Origin: Solirubrobacter deserti
GTDB lineage: Bacteria; Actinomycetota; Thermoleophilia; Solirubrobacterales; Solirubrobacteraceae
Assembly: GCF_027587175.1 (NCBI RefSeq)
Contig: NZ_JAPCID010000058.1
Span: forward strand, 1 to 44,474
DNA: 44,474 nucleotides
Reading direction: 5' to 3'
In this document: in pieces, positions 25,915 through 36,286 of the stretch
Position numbering within the stretch: the first letter of the stretch is position 1
How the letters are laid out: every line of letters begins with the position of its first letter
The notes under the pieces: generated by a model
What the model saw: the letters and a program-made list of their open reading frames with translations, nothing else
What the model was told of the DNA's origin: nothing
Database searches by the model: none
Made by a program: the position numbers and the translations under genes

Positions 25915-26993
25915 AGCGCGCCACGCTGCGCGGCGCCGAGCGCACGCCGCTCGACGAGCGGCCGGACGTGCTCATCTGCGGCGCGAGCTTCGCCGGGCTC
26001 GCGCTCGCACGGGAGCTGCGCGGCAGCGGGGCGGACGTGCTGATCGTCGACCGCTACGAGATCGGCGAGCGGGCCACGAGCGCGTGCGCGGCGCCGACGC
26101 CGTGGCTGCACGCGATGGGGGTGGAGCGCAGCATCCGGCAGGAGATTCCGTGCATGGCGTTCCACACGCCGCACGGCTCCGCGCGCTTCCGGCTGCCGTG
26201 GAGCTGGTCGAGCTTCGACTACCGGACGCTGTGCGAGGAGCTGTTCGCCCAGGCCGACGCCCGCTTCGCGATCGCCAAGGTCGAGGGCCGGACCGGCCGC
26301 ACGGTCCACACCGACCGTGGGGACCTCACGGCGCCGTTCATCGTCGACGCGCTCGGCTGGCGCCGCGTGCTCGCCACCCACTACCAGCCGCCGGAAGCGC
26401 CGCTCAGCCGCGGTCTGGAGGTCCACCCGCACGGGGAGGGCACCGACCTCGACGTCTGGATCGACCGCTCCCTCGTCCGCTACGGCTACGCCTGGAGCGT
26501 GCCCGCCGCGGGTGAGCAGCGGATCGGCGTCGGCTCCTACGAGCCGCGCCACCACGTCAAGGCGCCGACCCAGGACATCGCGCGCCGCCTGGACCGCGAG
26601 GCGGTGCGCTACCAGGGCAACTGGTTCCCGCACAGGCTGCGGGCCGCGACCGAGGACGGCGTCTTCTTCGCCGGCGACAGCGCCGGGCACTGCCTGCCGC
26701 TCTCTGGCGAGGGCATCCGCACGGCGTTCTACTTCGGCATCGCGGCCGCGCGCGAGATCCGCGCCGCCCACGCCGGCGCGCAGACCCGCGAGCAGGCGCT
26801 GGCCCACTACCACGCGTTCTCACACCGGCACCGCCCGGTGTACGAGCTCGCGCGCGGGCTCCAGCACGCGATCCCGCGGCTGCCGCCGAAGCTGCTCGCG
26901 CGCGCGCTGAGCGTCACGGGCCGCGAGCGGCCGTGCCGGCGGCTGTTCGGCTGGTATCTCACGCTCGCCGACCCAAAGTTCGCAAACCCTTAG
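25911..26993 (+). CDS. FAD-dependent geranylgeranyl-reductase-type oxidoreductase
   Basis: 360 residues from ATG 25911, overlapping the synthase stop. The Rossmann FAD motif is DVLICGASFAGLALARELR (about 19-37), followed by VLIVDRYEIGERATSACA. The second FAD motif GVFFAGDSAGHCLPLSGEGI (about 243-262) includes the GD typical of this group-A flavoprotein family. C-terminal helices (about 300-360) fit the GGR family, which saturates isoprenoid chains of quinones, chlorophyll or archaeal-type lipids. Coupling to the prenyl synthase suggests action on that product. Substrate unknown; a halogenase- or epoxidase-like relative cannot be excluded. Confidence 0.8.
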   Translation: MKRATLRGAERTPLDERPDVLICGASFAGLALARELRGSGADVLIVDRYEIGERATSACAAPTPWLHAMGVERSIRQEIPCMAFHTPHGSARFRLPWSWSSFDYRTLCEELFAQADARFAIAKVEGRTGRTVHTDRGDLTAPFIVDALGWRRVLATHYQPPEAPLSRGLEVHPHGEGTDLDVWIDRSLVRYGYAWSVPAAGEQRIGVGSYEPRHHVKAPTQDIARRLDREAVRYQGNWFPHRLRAATEDGVFFAGDSAGHCLPLSGEGIRTAFYFGIAAAREIRAAHAGAQTREQALAHYHAFSHRHRPVYELARGLQHAIPRLPPKLLARALSVTGRERPCRRLFGWYLTLADPKFANP

Positions 26994-27015
26994 GCGACGG
27001 CGCCTGCGGACGATC

Positions 27016-27024
27016 GAGGAGGGG
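27016..27024 (+). promoter_or_regulatory. Ribosome binding site for the GGDEF-EAL gene
   Basis: GAGGAGGGG lies 8 bases before GTG 27033. It is one of few strong Shine-Dalgarno sequences in the window and fixes this GTG as the start. Confidence 0.75.
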
Positions 27025-27032
27025 AGTCCCAC

Positions 27033-28397
27033 GTGTCGACCCTCGTCTTCCACAGCCGCCCCGGATACGACGCCCTCACCGGACTCCCGGACCGCGCCGC
27101 GTTCCTCGCCGGCCTGCGCGCCGCGCTCGGCCGTGAAGCGCCGCTGGCCGTGCTGTTCCTCGACCTCGACGACTTCAAGCTGATCAACGACGGCTTCGGG
27201 CATGAGGCCGGCGATCGCCTGCTGATCCAGGTCGCCCAGCGCCTGCGCGGCGCCGTGCACGACGGTGACCTCGTCGCGCGGCTCGGCGGCGACGAGTTCA
27301 CCGTCCTGTGCGCCGACACCGACGAGGCGGGCGCGACGATCTCCGCGGGCCGCATCCGCGGCGCGCTGTCGGCGCCGTTCGACGTCGGCGGCCAGCGCCG
27401 GCACGTGCGCGTGAGCATCGGCTGCCGCGTCGCCGCACCGGGCGAGGACACGCCCGACGCCGTCCTGCGCGACGCGGACACGGCCATGTACCAGGCCAAA
27501 GCGGGCGGCAAGGACCGCGTCGAGCTGTTCAGCGACGAGACCCGCGCCAAGCTGTTGCGCCGCCTGGACCTCGAGCAGCGCCTGCGCGCGGCGATCGAGG
27601 ACGAGCAGCTGACCGTCGCGTTCCAGCCGCAGATCGACCTCAGCAGCGGCCATCTCGTCGGCGCGGAGGCGCTCGTGCGCTGGAGCGAGGCCTCGCCCGC
27701 GGAGTTCATCCCGCTCGCGGAGGAGACGGGCCTGATCGCGCCGCTCGGCGAGTTCGTGCTGCGCACCGCCACGCGGACGCTCGTCCAGCTGCACGCCGAC
27801 GGGCTCAAGCCGCTCACGATCACGGTCAACGTCTCCACGCGCCAGCTCGAGGACCCGGAGTTCGCGCGGATCGTCCAGCAGGCGCTCGGGGAGGCGGGCC
27901 TGGAGCCGCGCCACCTGTGCCTGGAGCTGACCGAGTCGGCGCTGATGATGGCCCGCAGCGAGGCGCTCGACGCCCTGCGCGAGTGCAAGGCGCTCGGCGT
28001 CTACGTCGGCATCGACGACTTCGGCACGGGCCACTCCAGCCTCGCGCGCCTGCGCGAGTTGCCGGTGGAGGTGCTCAAGGTCGACCGCTCGTTCGTGGAC
28101 GGGCTCGGCACCGAGCCCGAGGACTCGGCCGTGGTCGCCGCGATCCTCAGCCTCGCGCACGCGCTCGGACTGCACGTGGTGGCCGAGGGCGTGGAGACGC
28201 CGCTGCAGGCCGACCAGCTGATCGCGCTCGGCTGCGCCGTCGCCCAGGGCTTCCTGTGGTCGCCCGCCGTGCCGGCCGACGAGCTGCACACGTTCAGCGC
28301 GGTCGCCACGACCGCCCGCCGCGGGCATCGCGGTGAGAAGAGCCTGGTGGACGAGATGATGCACCAGCTCGGGATCGCCAAGGAGACGCGCCCGTGA
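27033..28397 (+). CDS. GGDEF-EAL cyclic di-GMP enzyme without an N-terminal sensor
   Basis: 454 residues. The GGDEF domain begins almost at once (DALTGLPDRAAF) with intact GGDEF at 85-89 and LFLDLDDFKLINDGFGH. The inhibitory I-site Arg (RxxD) is replaced by HDGD. The EAL domain (about 185-430) keeps EAL at 212-214, LELTES, IDDFGTGHSSL, KVDRSFV, VAEGVET and QGFLWSPA, so phosphodiesterase activity is likely. Both halves look catalytically intact. There is no PAS, GAF or transmembrane part, and the strong Shine-Dalgarno fixes the start, so the short N-terminus is real. The next gene, a 7-helix membrane protein, overlaps by 4 bases and may supply the sensor. Confidence 0.93.
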   Translation: MSTLVFHSRPGYDALTGLPDRAAFLAGLRAALGREAPLAVLFLDLDDFKLINDGFGHEAGDRLLIQVAQRLRGAVHDGDLVARLGGDEFTVLCADTDEAGATISAGRIRGALSAPFDVGGQRRHVRVSIGCRVAAPGEDTPDAVLRDADTAMYQAKAGGKDRVELFSDETRAKLLRRLDLEQRLRAAIEDEQLTVAFQPQIDLSSGHLVGAEALVRWSEASPAEFIPLAEETGLIAPLGEFVLRTATRTLVQLHADGLKPLTITVNVSTRQLEDPEFARIVQQALGEAGLEPRHLCLELTESALMMARSEALDALRECKALGVYVGIDDFGTGHSSLARLRELPVEVLKVDRSFVDGLGTEPEDSAVVAAILSLAHALGLHVVAEGVETPLQADQLIALGCAVAQGFLWSPAVPADELHTFSAVATTARRGHRGEKSLVDEMMHQLGIAKETRP

Positions 28398-29161
28398 CGC
28401 TGCTCACCGGCCTGCTCGCGCTCGTCACCGGCCTCGCCTACACCGCGCTGGCGCTCGTCACCGGCTACGAGCTGGTGCGCCACCGCGCGCGCGGCTTCAG
28501 CCACTTCGGCGTCGCGTTCCTGGTGATGGCGCTCACCTGCGGCCCGCACCATCTGGTCCACGCCCACCGCCACCTGCTCGCGGGGTACGCCGCGCACGGG
28601 CCGCACCTGGCCGCGCTGGCGCTCGGCTGCACGCCCGCGGTGGTCTTCATCGCCCTCCGGGCCGAGGCCCTGCTCGGCGGGCGCGGGGACCGGCTGATCG
28701 TCCGCACCCCGCTGTGGCTGCAGGCGCTGCCGATGCTGATGGCGGCCGCCGCCGGCGCGACGCTGTGGGAGGGCATCCGCCACGCCCACGGTCACGGCGT
28801 GGACCTGCGCGCGCTGATCCCGAACCTCGTCCTGTTCGCCAACTACATGCTCGTCGGCGTCTTCACCGCCCGGACGCAGGTCGCCCGGCGGCCGCTGCTC
28901 GGCGGCTGGTCGCTGTCCGGCGTCGCGATGGGCGGCGTGTTCTTCACCTGCGCCGGCTCGCACCTGCTGGCCGGGATGATGATGCAGGCCGACGCGTGGA
29001 GCGTCGCGCTGGACAACATCGGCGTGCCCGCGTCCTTCTACTTCCTGTGGGCCGTGCACCGGCTGCACAGCGGCTCCGCCCGCGACTGGAACCGCCGCCC
29101 GCTCGTCGGCCGCTCGGCTCCGCTGGGCCGCCGATCCCCGTGGGCGGATAACGTCGCCTAG
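28394..29161 (+). CDS. Seven-helix membrane protein with a histidine-rich segment
   Basis: 255 residues, family not recognised. Seven hydrophobic segments are visible, at about 2-24, 37-55, 72-93, 107-125, 139-160, 174-197 and 206-226, followed by a basic tail. Histidines cluster at 52, 53, 56, 58, 60, 68 and 71 ([15 protein letters not shown]), with [12 protein letters not shown] in helix 6, suggesting metal or haem binding. GTG start overlaps the GGDEF-EAL stop (GTGA), so the two are translationally coupled. It resembles MHYT-type membrane sensors in spirit, but I cannot assign it to that family. A sensor or anchor role for the c-di-GMP enzyme is inference. Confidence 0.7.
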   Translation: MTLLTGLLALVTGLAYTALALVTGYELVRHRARGFSHFGVAFLVMALTCGPHHLVHAHRHLLAGYAAHGPHLAALALGCTPAVVFIALRAEALLGGRGDRLIVRTPLWLQALPMLMAAAAGATLWEGIRHAHGHGVDLRALIPNLVLFANYMLVGVFTARTQVARRPLLGGWSLSGVAMGGVFFTCAGSHLLAGMMMQADAWSVALDNIGVPASFYFLWAVHRLHSGSARDWNRRPLVGRSAPLGRRSPWADNVA

Positions 29162-29164
29162 ACT
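29159..29164 (+). promoter_or_regulatory. TANNNT -10-like hexamer for the hisIE-trp operon
   Basis: TAGACT begins with the TAG stop of the membrane-protein gene and lies 11 bases before ATG 29176. No leader peptide rich in Trp codons or attenuator hairpin fits in this space. Confidence 0.4.
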
Positions 29165-29175
29165 GCACGCTCCGA

Positions 29176-29787
29176 ATGGAGCCTCCCAGTCCAGACTCAC
29201 TCCGCTTCGATGACCGCGGCCTCGTTCCGTGCGTCATCCAGGATTGGCGCTCCGGCGAAGTCCTGACGCTCGCCTACATGAACGAGGAAGCGCTGCGCCT
29301 GTCCCGCGAGACCGGCGAGCTGCACCTGTTCAGCCGCAGCCGCAACGAGCTCTGGCACAAGGGCGCGACGTCCGGCAACACGCAGGCCGTCAAGGCGCTG
29401 CGGTTCGACTGCGACAACGACGCCGTGCTCGCGCTCGTCGAGCCGGCCGGTCCGGCCTGCCACACCGGGGCGCGCACGTGCTTCCACAACGGCGACCTGC
29501 AGGCCACCCCGCACGAGGCGCTGCCCGGGCTCGAGCGGACGCTGGTCGACCGAAAGCTCAACCCGCAGGAAGGCTCGTACACGAACCGGCTGCTGGCCGA
29601 CCCGCCGTTCATCGGCGAGAAGGTCGAGGAGGAGGCCGAGGAGGTCGCGCGCGCCGCGCGCGAGGAGACCGACGAGCGCGTGGCCAACGAGGCCGCCGAC
29701 GTCCTCTACCACCTCACGGTCCTGCTCCACAGCCGCGGGCTCACGCTCAAGGACGCCGAGGAGGTGCTGCTTGACCGCCGTCGCTGA
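29176..29787 (+). CDS. hisIE: Bifunctional phosphoribosyl-AMP cyclohydrolase / phosphoribosyl-ATP diphosphatase
   Basis: Catalyses steps 2 and 3 of histidine biosynthesis. 203 residues. HisI domain at about 1-112: [40 protein letters not shown], and the zinc cysteines in FDCDND and CHTGARTCF. HisE domain at about 118-203: EGSYTNRLL, then [20 protein letters not shown] and [11 protein letters not shown]. Many actinobacteria have separate hisI and hisE; here they are fused. It overlaps trpE by 17 bases. hisI upstream of trpE is a known actinobacterial arrangement; both pathways draw on PRPP. ATG start with no Shine-Dalgarno. Confidence 0.94.
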   Translation: MEPPSPDSLRFDDRGLVPCVIQDWRSGEVLTLAYMNEEALRLSRETGELHLFSRSRNELWHKGATSGNTQAVKALRFDCDNDAVLALVEPAGPACHTGARTCFHNGDLQATPHEALPGLERTLVDRKLNPQEGSYTNRLLADPPFIGEKVEEEAEEVARAAREETDERVANEAADVLYHLTVLLHSRGLTLKDAEEVLLDRRR

Positions 29788-31224
29788 GCATCTGGAGGTG
29801 TCGCCGACCCTGGACGAGGCGCGCGCCCTGACCGGGGACCACAACCTGATCCCGGTCACGCACTCGTTCATCGAGGACTGCGAGACGCCCGTCTCCGCGT
29901 TCCTGAAGCTGCGCGGGGACGGCCCGGCGTTCCTGCTGGAGTCCGCCGAGCAGGGCCAGCAGGTCGGCCGCTTCTCGTTCATCGGCTGGCGGCCCAAGCA
30001 GGTGATCCGCTGGAGCCTCGGCGACGAGGGCAGCCCGTACGCGATCGCCGGGGACGCCGTGTCGCAGGTCCGCCAGGCCGAGATCGCCGGGCTGCCGCCG
30101 TTCGCGGGCGGCGCGGTCGGCTTCTTCGGCTTCGACTGCGTGCGCGCCGTCGAGCGCCTGCCCGAGCCCAACCCGGACGTGATCGGCCTGCCGGACATGG
30201 CGCTGATGCTCACCGACGTGATCGTCGCCTTCGACCACCTGCGCCACACGGTCACGATCCTGGCCAACGCCTATCTGGACGAGGACACCGACGTCGACGC
30301 CGCGCACGCCCGCGCGGTCGAGGCGATCCGCCAGGTTCGAACCCGGCTGGCCGGCCCGCTGCCGCCGCTGGAGACCCACGCGGCGCGGCCCGATCCCGCG
30401 TTCGAGTCCAACATGAGCCGCGAGACGTTCGAGGGCAACGTCGCGCGCATCATCGAGTACATCCGCGCGGGCGACGCCTACCAGGTGGTGCCCAGCCAGC
30501 GCTGGAGCGCGCCCAACCCGGTCGAGCCGTTCAGCATCTATCGCGGCCTGCGCGCGGTGAACCCGTCGCCGTACATGTACTTCCTCGACTTCGAGGACTT
30601 CCAGATCGTCGGCGCGAGCCCGGAGCCGCTGCTGACGGTCAACGGCCGCTACGTCAGCACCCGTCCGATCGCGGGCACCCGGCCGCGCGGGGAGGACGAC
30701 GCCGCGATCGCCGCCGAGCTGCTGGCCGACGAGAAGGAGCGCGCCGAGCACGTGATGCTCGTCGACCTCGGCCGCAACGACCTCGGCCGCGTGTGCGAGG
30801 CGGGCAGCGTGCACGTCGAGCGCCTGATGGAGGTCGAGACGTACTCGCACGTCATCCACATCGTCTCCCAGGTCGCCGGCACCCTGAAGGAGGACGTGCG
30901 CGCGATCGACGCGCTGGCGTCGGTGCTGCCGGCGGGGACGCTTTCGGGCGCGCCCAAGATCCGCGCGATCGAGATCATCGACGAGCTCGAGCCCGTCAAG
31001 CGCGGGGCCTACGGGGGCGCGGTCGGCTGGCTCTCCTACGCGGGCGAGCTGGACACGTGCATCTGCATCCGCACCGTCGTCACCAAGGACGGGCAGGCGC
31101 ACATCCAGGCTGGTGGCGGCACCGTCGCCGACGCGCGCCCGGACTACGAGTACGAGGAGTCGCGCGCGAAGGCCGCGGGCGTCGTGAAGGCGATCGAGCT
31201 GGCGGCGAAGCAGGCGGCGTGGCC

Positions 31225-31228
<4 letters not shown>
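29771..31228 (+). CDS. trpE: Anthranilate synthase component I
   Basis: Converts chorismate to anthranilate with ammonia from TrpG. 485 residues. [18 protein letters not shown] holds the LLES element linked to tryptophan feedback inhibition. The chorismate-binding core shows [57 protein letters not shown] and [22 protein letters not shown] start inside the end of hisIE. It could in principle be a PabB, but full synteny with trpG, D, C, F, B and A makes TrpE nearly certain. The stop overlaps the trpG ATG (ATGA). Confidence 0.96.
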
Positions 31229-31774
<546 letters not shown>

Positions 31775-31782
<8 letters not shown>

Positions 31783-32803
31783 CAAGATCCTCACCGCGGC
31801 GCTGGACGCCCTGGCGTCGCGCCGGGACCTCACGTCCGAGCAGACGGCCGCCGTGCTGGCCGAGATCATGGGCGGCAACGCGTCCGAGGTCGAGACCAGC
31901 GGCATCCTGATCGCGCTGCGGACCAAGGGCGAGACGATCGACGAGCTCGTCGGCCTGGCCACGACGATGCGCGAGTTCGCGACGCCCGTCACGGCCGCCC
32001 GCGACGATCTGATCGACACGGCGGGCACCGGTGGGGGTAGGCCCACCTTCAACGTGTCGACCACCGCCGCCCTGATCGCCGCCGGCCACGGCTGCGCGGT
32101 CGCCAAGCACGGCAACCGCTCCGCCACCGGCCTGTCGGGTTCCGCCGACGTGCTGGAGGCGCTCGGCGTGCGGATCGACCTCAAGCCCGACGCGGTCGGG
32201 CGCTGCATCGACGAGGTCGGCTTCGGCTTCATGTTCGCGCCCGCGCACCACGGTGCCACGCGCTTCGTGGTCCCGGTGCGCAAGGAGCTCGCGGTGCGCA
32301 CGATCTTCAACTTCCTCGGGCCGCTGACCAACCCGGCCGGCGCCAAGCGCCAGGTGATCGGCGTCTCGGACCCGAACTTCCTGGAGCCGATCGCGGGCGC
32401 GCTCGCCCGGTTGGGTGCGGACAAGGCACTGGTAGTGTCGAGCACCGACGGTCTGGACGAGATGAGCACGTCTTCGACAACGCGCGTCGTCGAGGTCGAC
32501 GGCGAGGACGTCCGCGCCTACGAGGTCGCCCCGGAGGACCTGGGCATCGCCCGCGCGGAGCCGACCGCGCTCGGCGCCGGCACGCCGGACGTCAACGCCG
32601 GCATCACCCGCAGCATCTTCGCCGGTGACCGGGGCCCGGCGCGCGACGTCGCCGTGCTCAACGCCGGCGCCGCCATCTACGTCTCCGGCACCGTGGACAC
32701 CCTCGAGCAAGGCGTGCGCGCCGCCGAGGCCGCGATCGACGACGGTCGCGCCGCGGCCGCCCTGGAAAACCTTGTGAACCTGACGAAGGAGCTGGCGCCG
32801 TGA
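31775..32803 (+). CDS. trpD: Anthranilate phosphoribosyltransferase
   Basis: Transfers phosphoribose from PRPP to anthranilate. 342 residues from TTG 31775 (MPNKILTAALDALASRRDLT); an earlier in-frame start at 31712 lies inside trpG and is rejected. The PRPP-binding glycine loop reads DTAGTGGGRPTFNVSTTAAL, slightly different from the usual DTCGTGGDG. KHGNRSATGLSGSADVLEAL, FNFLGPLTNPAGAKRQVIGV and DGLDEMS are intact. 8-base overlap with trpG and GTGA overlap with trpC. Confidence 0.96.
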
Positions 32804-33591
32804 GCGTCCTCGACCGGATCGTCGACGACACCCGCGACGAGGTCAAACGCCGCAAGAAGGAGCTCCCGATCAAGGAGCTCAAGAAGCAGATCGAGCGGCG
32901 TTCGGACGGCGCGCGGCCCTTCAGCGAGGCGCTCACGCGGCCCGGCGTGTCGCTGATCGCCGAGCACAAGCGGCGCTCGCCGAGCGCGGGGTTCATCCGC
33001 GAAGGCTCCGAGGTCAAGGAGGTCGTGCAGGCCTACGAGCGCGGCGGGGCGGCGGCGCTGTCGATCCTGACCGAGCCGTTCCACTTCGCGGGCTCGCTCG
33101 ACGACCTGCGCGAGGCGCGCACCGCCGCGCGGTTGCCGATCCTGCGCAAGGACTTCATCGTCCACCGCTACCAGCTCTACGAAGCCGCGGCCGCGGGCGC
33201 CGACGCGATCCTGCTGATCGTCGCCGCGCTCGACGTCAAGGACCTGTCCGAGCTGCTGCACGAGGCGCGCGAGCTCGACCTGGACGCGCTGGTCGAGGTG
33301 CACAACGAAGAAGAGCTGGAGGCCGCGCTCGAGATCGAGGCCGACGTGCTCGGGATCAACAACCGCAACCTGTCGGACTTCAGCGTCGACATCGAGCGCA
33401 CCTACGAGCTGCTGGCGGACATCCCGGCGGGCAAGACCGTGGTGAGCGAGTCTGGCTTCCGCACGCGCGACCAGCTCGACGAGCTCGAGCGCGTGGGCGT
33501 CGACGCGGTCCTGATCGGCGAGACGCTGATGCGCGCGCCCGACATCGAGGCCGCGGTGCGGGACCTGACGGGCTTCGCCGAGCTGACGTGA
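32800..33591 (+). CDS. trpC: Indole-3-glycerol phosphate synthase
   Basis: Ring-closing step of tryptophan synthesis. 263 residues in a (beta/alpha)8 barrel. The family signature appears as LIAEHKRRSPSAGFI, where Lys pairs with LRKDFIVHRYQLYEA downstream. VEVHNEEELEAAL, LGINNRNLSDFSVD, VVSESGFRTRDQL and AVLIGETLMRAPD follow in order. Monofunctional, not fused to TrpF. GTG start overlaps the trpD stop. Confidence 0.96.
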   Translation: MSVLDRIVDDTRDEVKRRKKELPIKELKKQIERRSDGARPFSEALTRPGVSLIAEHKRRSPSAGFIREGSEVKEVVQAYERGGAAALSILTEPFHFAGSLDDLREARTAARLPILRKDFIVHRYQLYEAAAAGADAILLIVAALDVKDLSELLHEARELDLDALVEVHNEEELEAALEIEADVLGINNRNLSDFSVDIERTYELLADIPAGKTVVSESGFRTRDQLDELERVGVDAVLIGETLMRAPDIEAAVRDLTGFAELT

Positions 33592-34301
33592 TGCACGTCA
33601 AGGTGTGTGGCATGACCCGGCTCGAGGACGCCGAGCTCGCGGCGTCACTCGGCGCGTGGGGGATCGGCTTCATCCTGTGGCCCGGCTCCAAGCGCCACGT
33701 GGACCCGGCCGTCGCGGCGGGGATCGCCCGCGTGCTGCGGCGCCAGGTCGAGCTCGTGGGCGTGTTCGTCAACCAGCCGCTGGACGAGATCGCGGGGTGG
33801 GTGGACACGATCGGCCTCACCTACGTGCAGCTGCACGGGGACGAGGGCCCGTCGTTCTGCCAGGCGGTCACCCAGCGCACGGGCGCGAAGGTGATCAAGG
33901 CGGCGCGGATCGCGCACGCGGCGGACCTCAAGGACATGGACCGCTTCCACACCGACCTGCACCTGCTCGACACGCCGGCCAAGCCGGGCGAGTACGGCGG
34001 CACGGGCAAGACGTGGGACTGGAACCTGCTCAAGCAGCGCCGGAACAAGATCCCGTTCCTGCTCGCGGGCGGCCTGAACGCCGACAACGTGGCCGAGGCG
34101 ATCGCGACCGCGCATCCGTGGGGGATCGACGTGGCCTCCGGGGTGGAGTCGGCTCCGGGCGTCAAGGACCCCGCGAAGGTCGAAGCGCTGTTCGCGGCCG
34201 TAGAAGGCGACACTCGTCCGGAGGACTCGGTCGCTGGGAGCAGCTCGCCCGGCGGGCTCGTGCTCCCGCCGCAAGGAGGCAATGAACGTGTCGGCAGTTG
34301 A
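33591..34301 (+). CDS. trpF: Phosphoribosylanthranilate isomerase with a C-terminal tail
   Basis: Amadori isomerase of the tryptophan pathway. 236 residues from ATG 33591 (GTG 33588 adds one codon and overlaps the trpC stop). Signature [15 protein letters not shown] has the catalytic Cys; [33 protein letters not shown] with the catalytic Asp, [12 protein letters not shown] and [20 protein letters not shown] follow. PRAIs normally end shortly after this; here about 30 extra polar residues follow ([20 protein letters not shown], then [12 protein letters not shown]). Their codons carry the trpB ribosome binding site and overlap its start by 20 bases. Confidence 0.94.
   Translation: MHVKVCGMTRLEDAELAASLGAWGIGFILWPGSKRHVDPAVAAGIARVLRRQVELVGVFVNQPLDEIAGWVDTIGLTYVQLHGDEGPSFCQAVTQRTGAKVIKAARIAHAADLKDMDRFHTDLHLLDTPAKPGEYGGTGKTWDWNLLKQRRNKIPFLLAGGLNADNVAEAIATAHPWGIDVASGVESAPGVKDPAKVEALFAAVEGDTRPEDSVAGSSSPGGLVLPPQGGNERVGS
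34273..34279 (+). promoter_or_regulatory. Ribosome binding site of trpB, inside trpF
   Basis: AAGGAGG is a near-perfect Shine-Dalgarno. It is 2 bases from ATG 34282 and 8 bases from in-frame GTG 34288, so the GTG may be the true start. Confidence 0.65.
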
Positions 34302-35478
34302 GCACCGCTTTGGCCCGTACGGCGGGCAGTACGTCCCCGAGACGCTGATCCCGGCGCTCGTCGAGCTCGAGGCCGCGTGGGTGGCCGCGCGCGAGGACGC
34401 GGGCTATCGCGCCGAGCTCGACGCGCTGCTCAACGACTACGTCGGCCGGCCCTCGCCGCTGTATCTGGCGAGCCGCTTGAGCGAAGAGGCCGGGCACGCC
34501 GTCTATCTCAAGCGCGAGGACCTCAACCACACGGGCGCGCACAAGATCAACAACGCGCTCGGCCAGACGCTGCTGGCCAAGCGGATGGGCAAGACGCGGA
34601 TCATCGCGGAGACCGGCGCGGGCTCGCACGGCGTCGCGACCGCCACGGCGTGCGCGCTGCTCGGGCTGGAGTGCATCGTCTACATGGGCACCGAGGACAT
34701 GCGCCGCCAGCAGCCCAACGTGCTGCGCATGGAGCTGCTCGGCGCGCGCGTCGCGCCCGTGGACGCAGGGTCGCGGACCTTGAAGGAGGCGGTTTCCGCC
34801 ACCATCCGCGACTGGGTCTCCAACGTCTCGGACACCCACTACGTGATCGGCTCCTGCGTCGGCCCCGCGCCGTTCCCGGCGCTCGTGCGCGACCTGCAGC
34901 GCGTGATCGGCGACGAGGCGCGCGCGCAGATCCTGGAGAAGACCGGGCGGCTGCCCGACCGCGTGATCGCCTGCGTCGGCGGCGGCTCGAACGCGATCGG
35001 CACGTTCACGGGCTTCGTCGAGGACGCGTCCGTGCAGCTGATCGGCGCCGAGGCGGCGGGCGAGGGCATCGAGTCGGGCCGGCACGGTGCGCCGCTCACC
35101 GTCGGCGGCCGCGGCGGCGTCCTGCACGGCTCCTTCAGCGCGATCATGCAGGACGAGGACGGCCAGATCCTCGAGGCCCACTCCATCAGCGCGGGCCTCG
35201 ACTATCCCGGCACCGGCCCCGAGCACGCGTACCTGCGCGACACGGGCCGCGCCCACTACGCGGGCGTGACCGACGGCGAGGCGCTGGCGGCGTTCAAGCG
35301 CCTCGCCGAGCTGGAGGGCATCATCCCCGCGCTCGAGTCCGCGCACGCCGTCGCCTGGGTGCTCGCGGCGGGCCGCGAGACGGCCACGGAGGACACGGTC
35401 GACCTGATCTGCCTGTCCGGCCGCGGCGACAAGGACCTGGCCGAGGCGCTCGACAAGCTGGGCCTGACGCATGAGTGA
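34282..35478 (+). CDS. trpB: Tryptophan synthase beta chain
   Basis: PLP enzyme joining indole and serine. 398 residues from ATG 34282, or 396 from GTG 34288, which has better spacing to [22 protein letters not shown] opens the family pattern. The PLP lysine is K88 in [35 protein letters not shown], the substrate loop and the phosphate-binding [12 protein letters not shown] are all present. TrpB1-type sequence, partner of the adjacent TrpA. The last 8 bases overlap trpA. Confidence 0.97.
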   Translation: MNVSAVEHRFGPYGGQYVPETLIPALVELEAAWVAAREDAGYRAELDALLNDYVGRPSPLYLASRLSEEAGHAVYLKREDLNHTGAHKINNALGQTLLAKRMGKTRIIAETGAGSHGVATATACALLGLECIVYMGTEDMRRQQPNVLRMELLGARVAPVDAGSRTLKEAVSATIRDWVSNVSDTHYVIGSCVGPAPFPALVRDLQRVIGDEARAQILEKTGRLPDRVIACVGGGSNAIGTFTGFVEDASVQLIGAEAAGEGIESGRHGAPLTVGGRGGVLHGSFSAIMQDEDGQILEAHSISAGLDYPGTGPEHAYLRDTGRAHYAGVTDGEALAAFKRLAELEGIIPALESAHAVAWVLAAGRETATEDTVDLICLSGRGDKDLAEALDKLGLTHE

Positions 35479-36274
35479 CGGCGCGACGCGCATCGCCGCC
35501 GCGTTCTCGGACTCCGGGCGCCGCGCCGCGCTCATGCCCTACCTGATGGCGGGCTTCCCCGACATCGACACGTCGGTCCGGATCGCGACCGCGTACGCGG
35601 ACGCCGGCGCGGACCTGCTCGAGCTCGGCGTCCCGTTCTCGGACCCGCTCGCGGACGGCCCGGTCATCCACGCCGCGGCGACGCGGGCGCTCGAGAGCGG
35701 CGCCACCGTGCACAGCGTGCTCGAGGCCGGAACGCGGATCGCGGAGCAGATCCCGGTCGTGCTGATGGTCTACGTCAACCCGATCCTCGCGCGCGGGCCC
35801 GAGCGCTTCGCGGCCGAGCTCGCGCAGCGCGGCATCAGCGGACTGATCGTCCCGGATCTCCCGCTCGAGGAGTCCGAGCCGATCCTCGCCGCGTGCGACG
35901 CGCACGGGGTCGCGCTCGTGCCGCTCGTCGCGCCGACCACGCCGGACGACCGGATGGCCACGATCGGACGGACTGCGCGTGGATTTGTCTACACGGTCTC
36001 GGTGACCGGGACGACCGGTGAGCGTACGTCCAACCAGTCCGATCCGGCCACGCTCCTTGCCCGCGTGAAGGACCACAGCACGGTTCCCGTCGCGCTCGGG
36101 TTCGGCATCTCCAATGGCGCCCAGGCGAAGGCCGCCGCCGACGCCGGGGCGGACGGCGTGATCGTCGGCTCACGGCTCGTCCGCGCGGTCGCGGAAGCGG
36201 TCGATCAGGGTGCGGATCCCGCATCCGCAGCGGGATCCGTGGTGGCCGAACTCGCTGACGCCCTGGTCCGCTAG
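35471..36274 (+). CDS. trpA: Tryptophan synthase alpha chain
   Basis: Cleaves indole-3-glycerol phosphate and channels indole to TrpB. 267 residues. Catalytic Glu51 lies in [19 protein letters not shown], and the catalytic Asp in [56 protein letters not shown] and [12 protein letters not shown] complete the barrel. ATG start within trpB. In many actinobacteria lgt follows trpA; here a 54-residue membrane protein does. The TAG stop is also the start of the next gene's TAGCCT hexamer. Confidence 0.96.
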   Translation: MSDGATRIAAAFSDSGRRAALMPYLMAGFPDIDTSVRIATAYADAGADLLELGVPFSDPLADGPVIHAAATRALESGATVHSVLEAGTRIAEQIPVVLMVYVNPILARGPERFAAELAQRGISGLIVPDLPLEESEPILAACDAHGVALVPLVAPTTPDDRMATIGRTARGFVYTVSVTGTTGERTSNQSDPATLLARVKDHSTVPVALGFGISNGAQAKAAADAGADGVIVGSRLVRAVAEAVDQGADPASAAGSVVAELADALVR

Positions 36275-36277
36275 CCT
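36272..36277 (+). promoter_or_regulatory. TANNNT -10-like hexamer for the 54-residue protein gene
   Basis: TAGCCT begins with the trpA stop codon and lies 9 bases before ATG 36287. No Shine-Dalgarno is present. Confidence 0.35.
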
Positions 36278-36286
36278 CTGGCGGAC

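Noticed and set aside
29150-29175. Trp attenuator or riboswitch before the hisIE-trp operon
   Set aside because: Only 14 bases separate the upstream stop codon from the hisIE ATG, too few for a leader peptide or aptamer.
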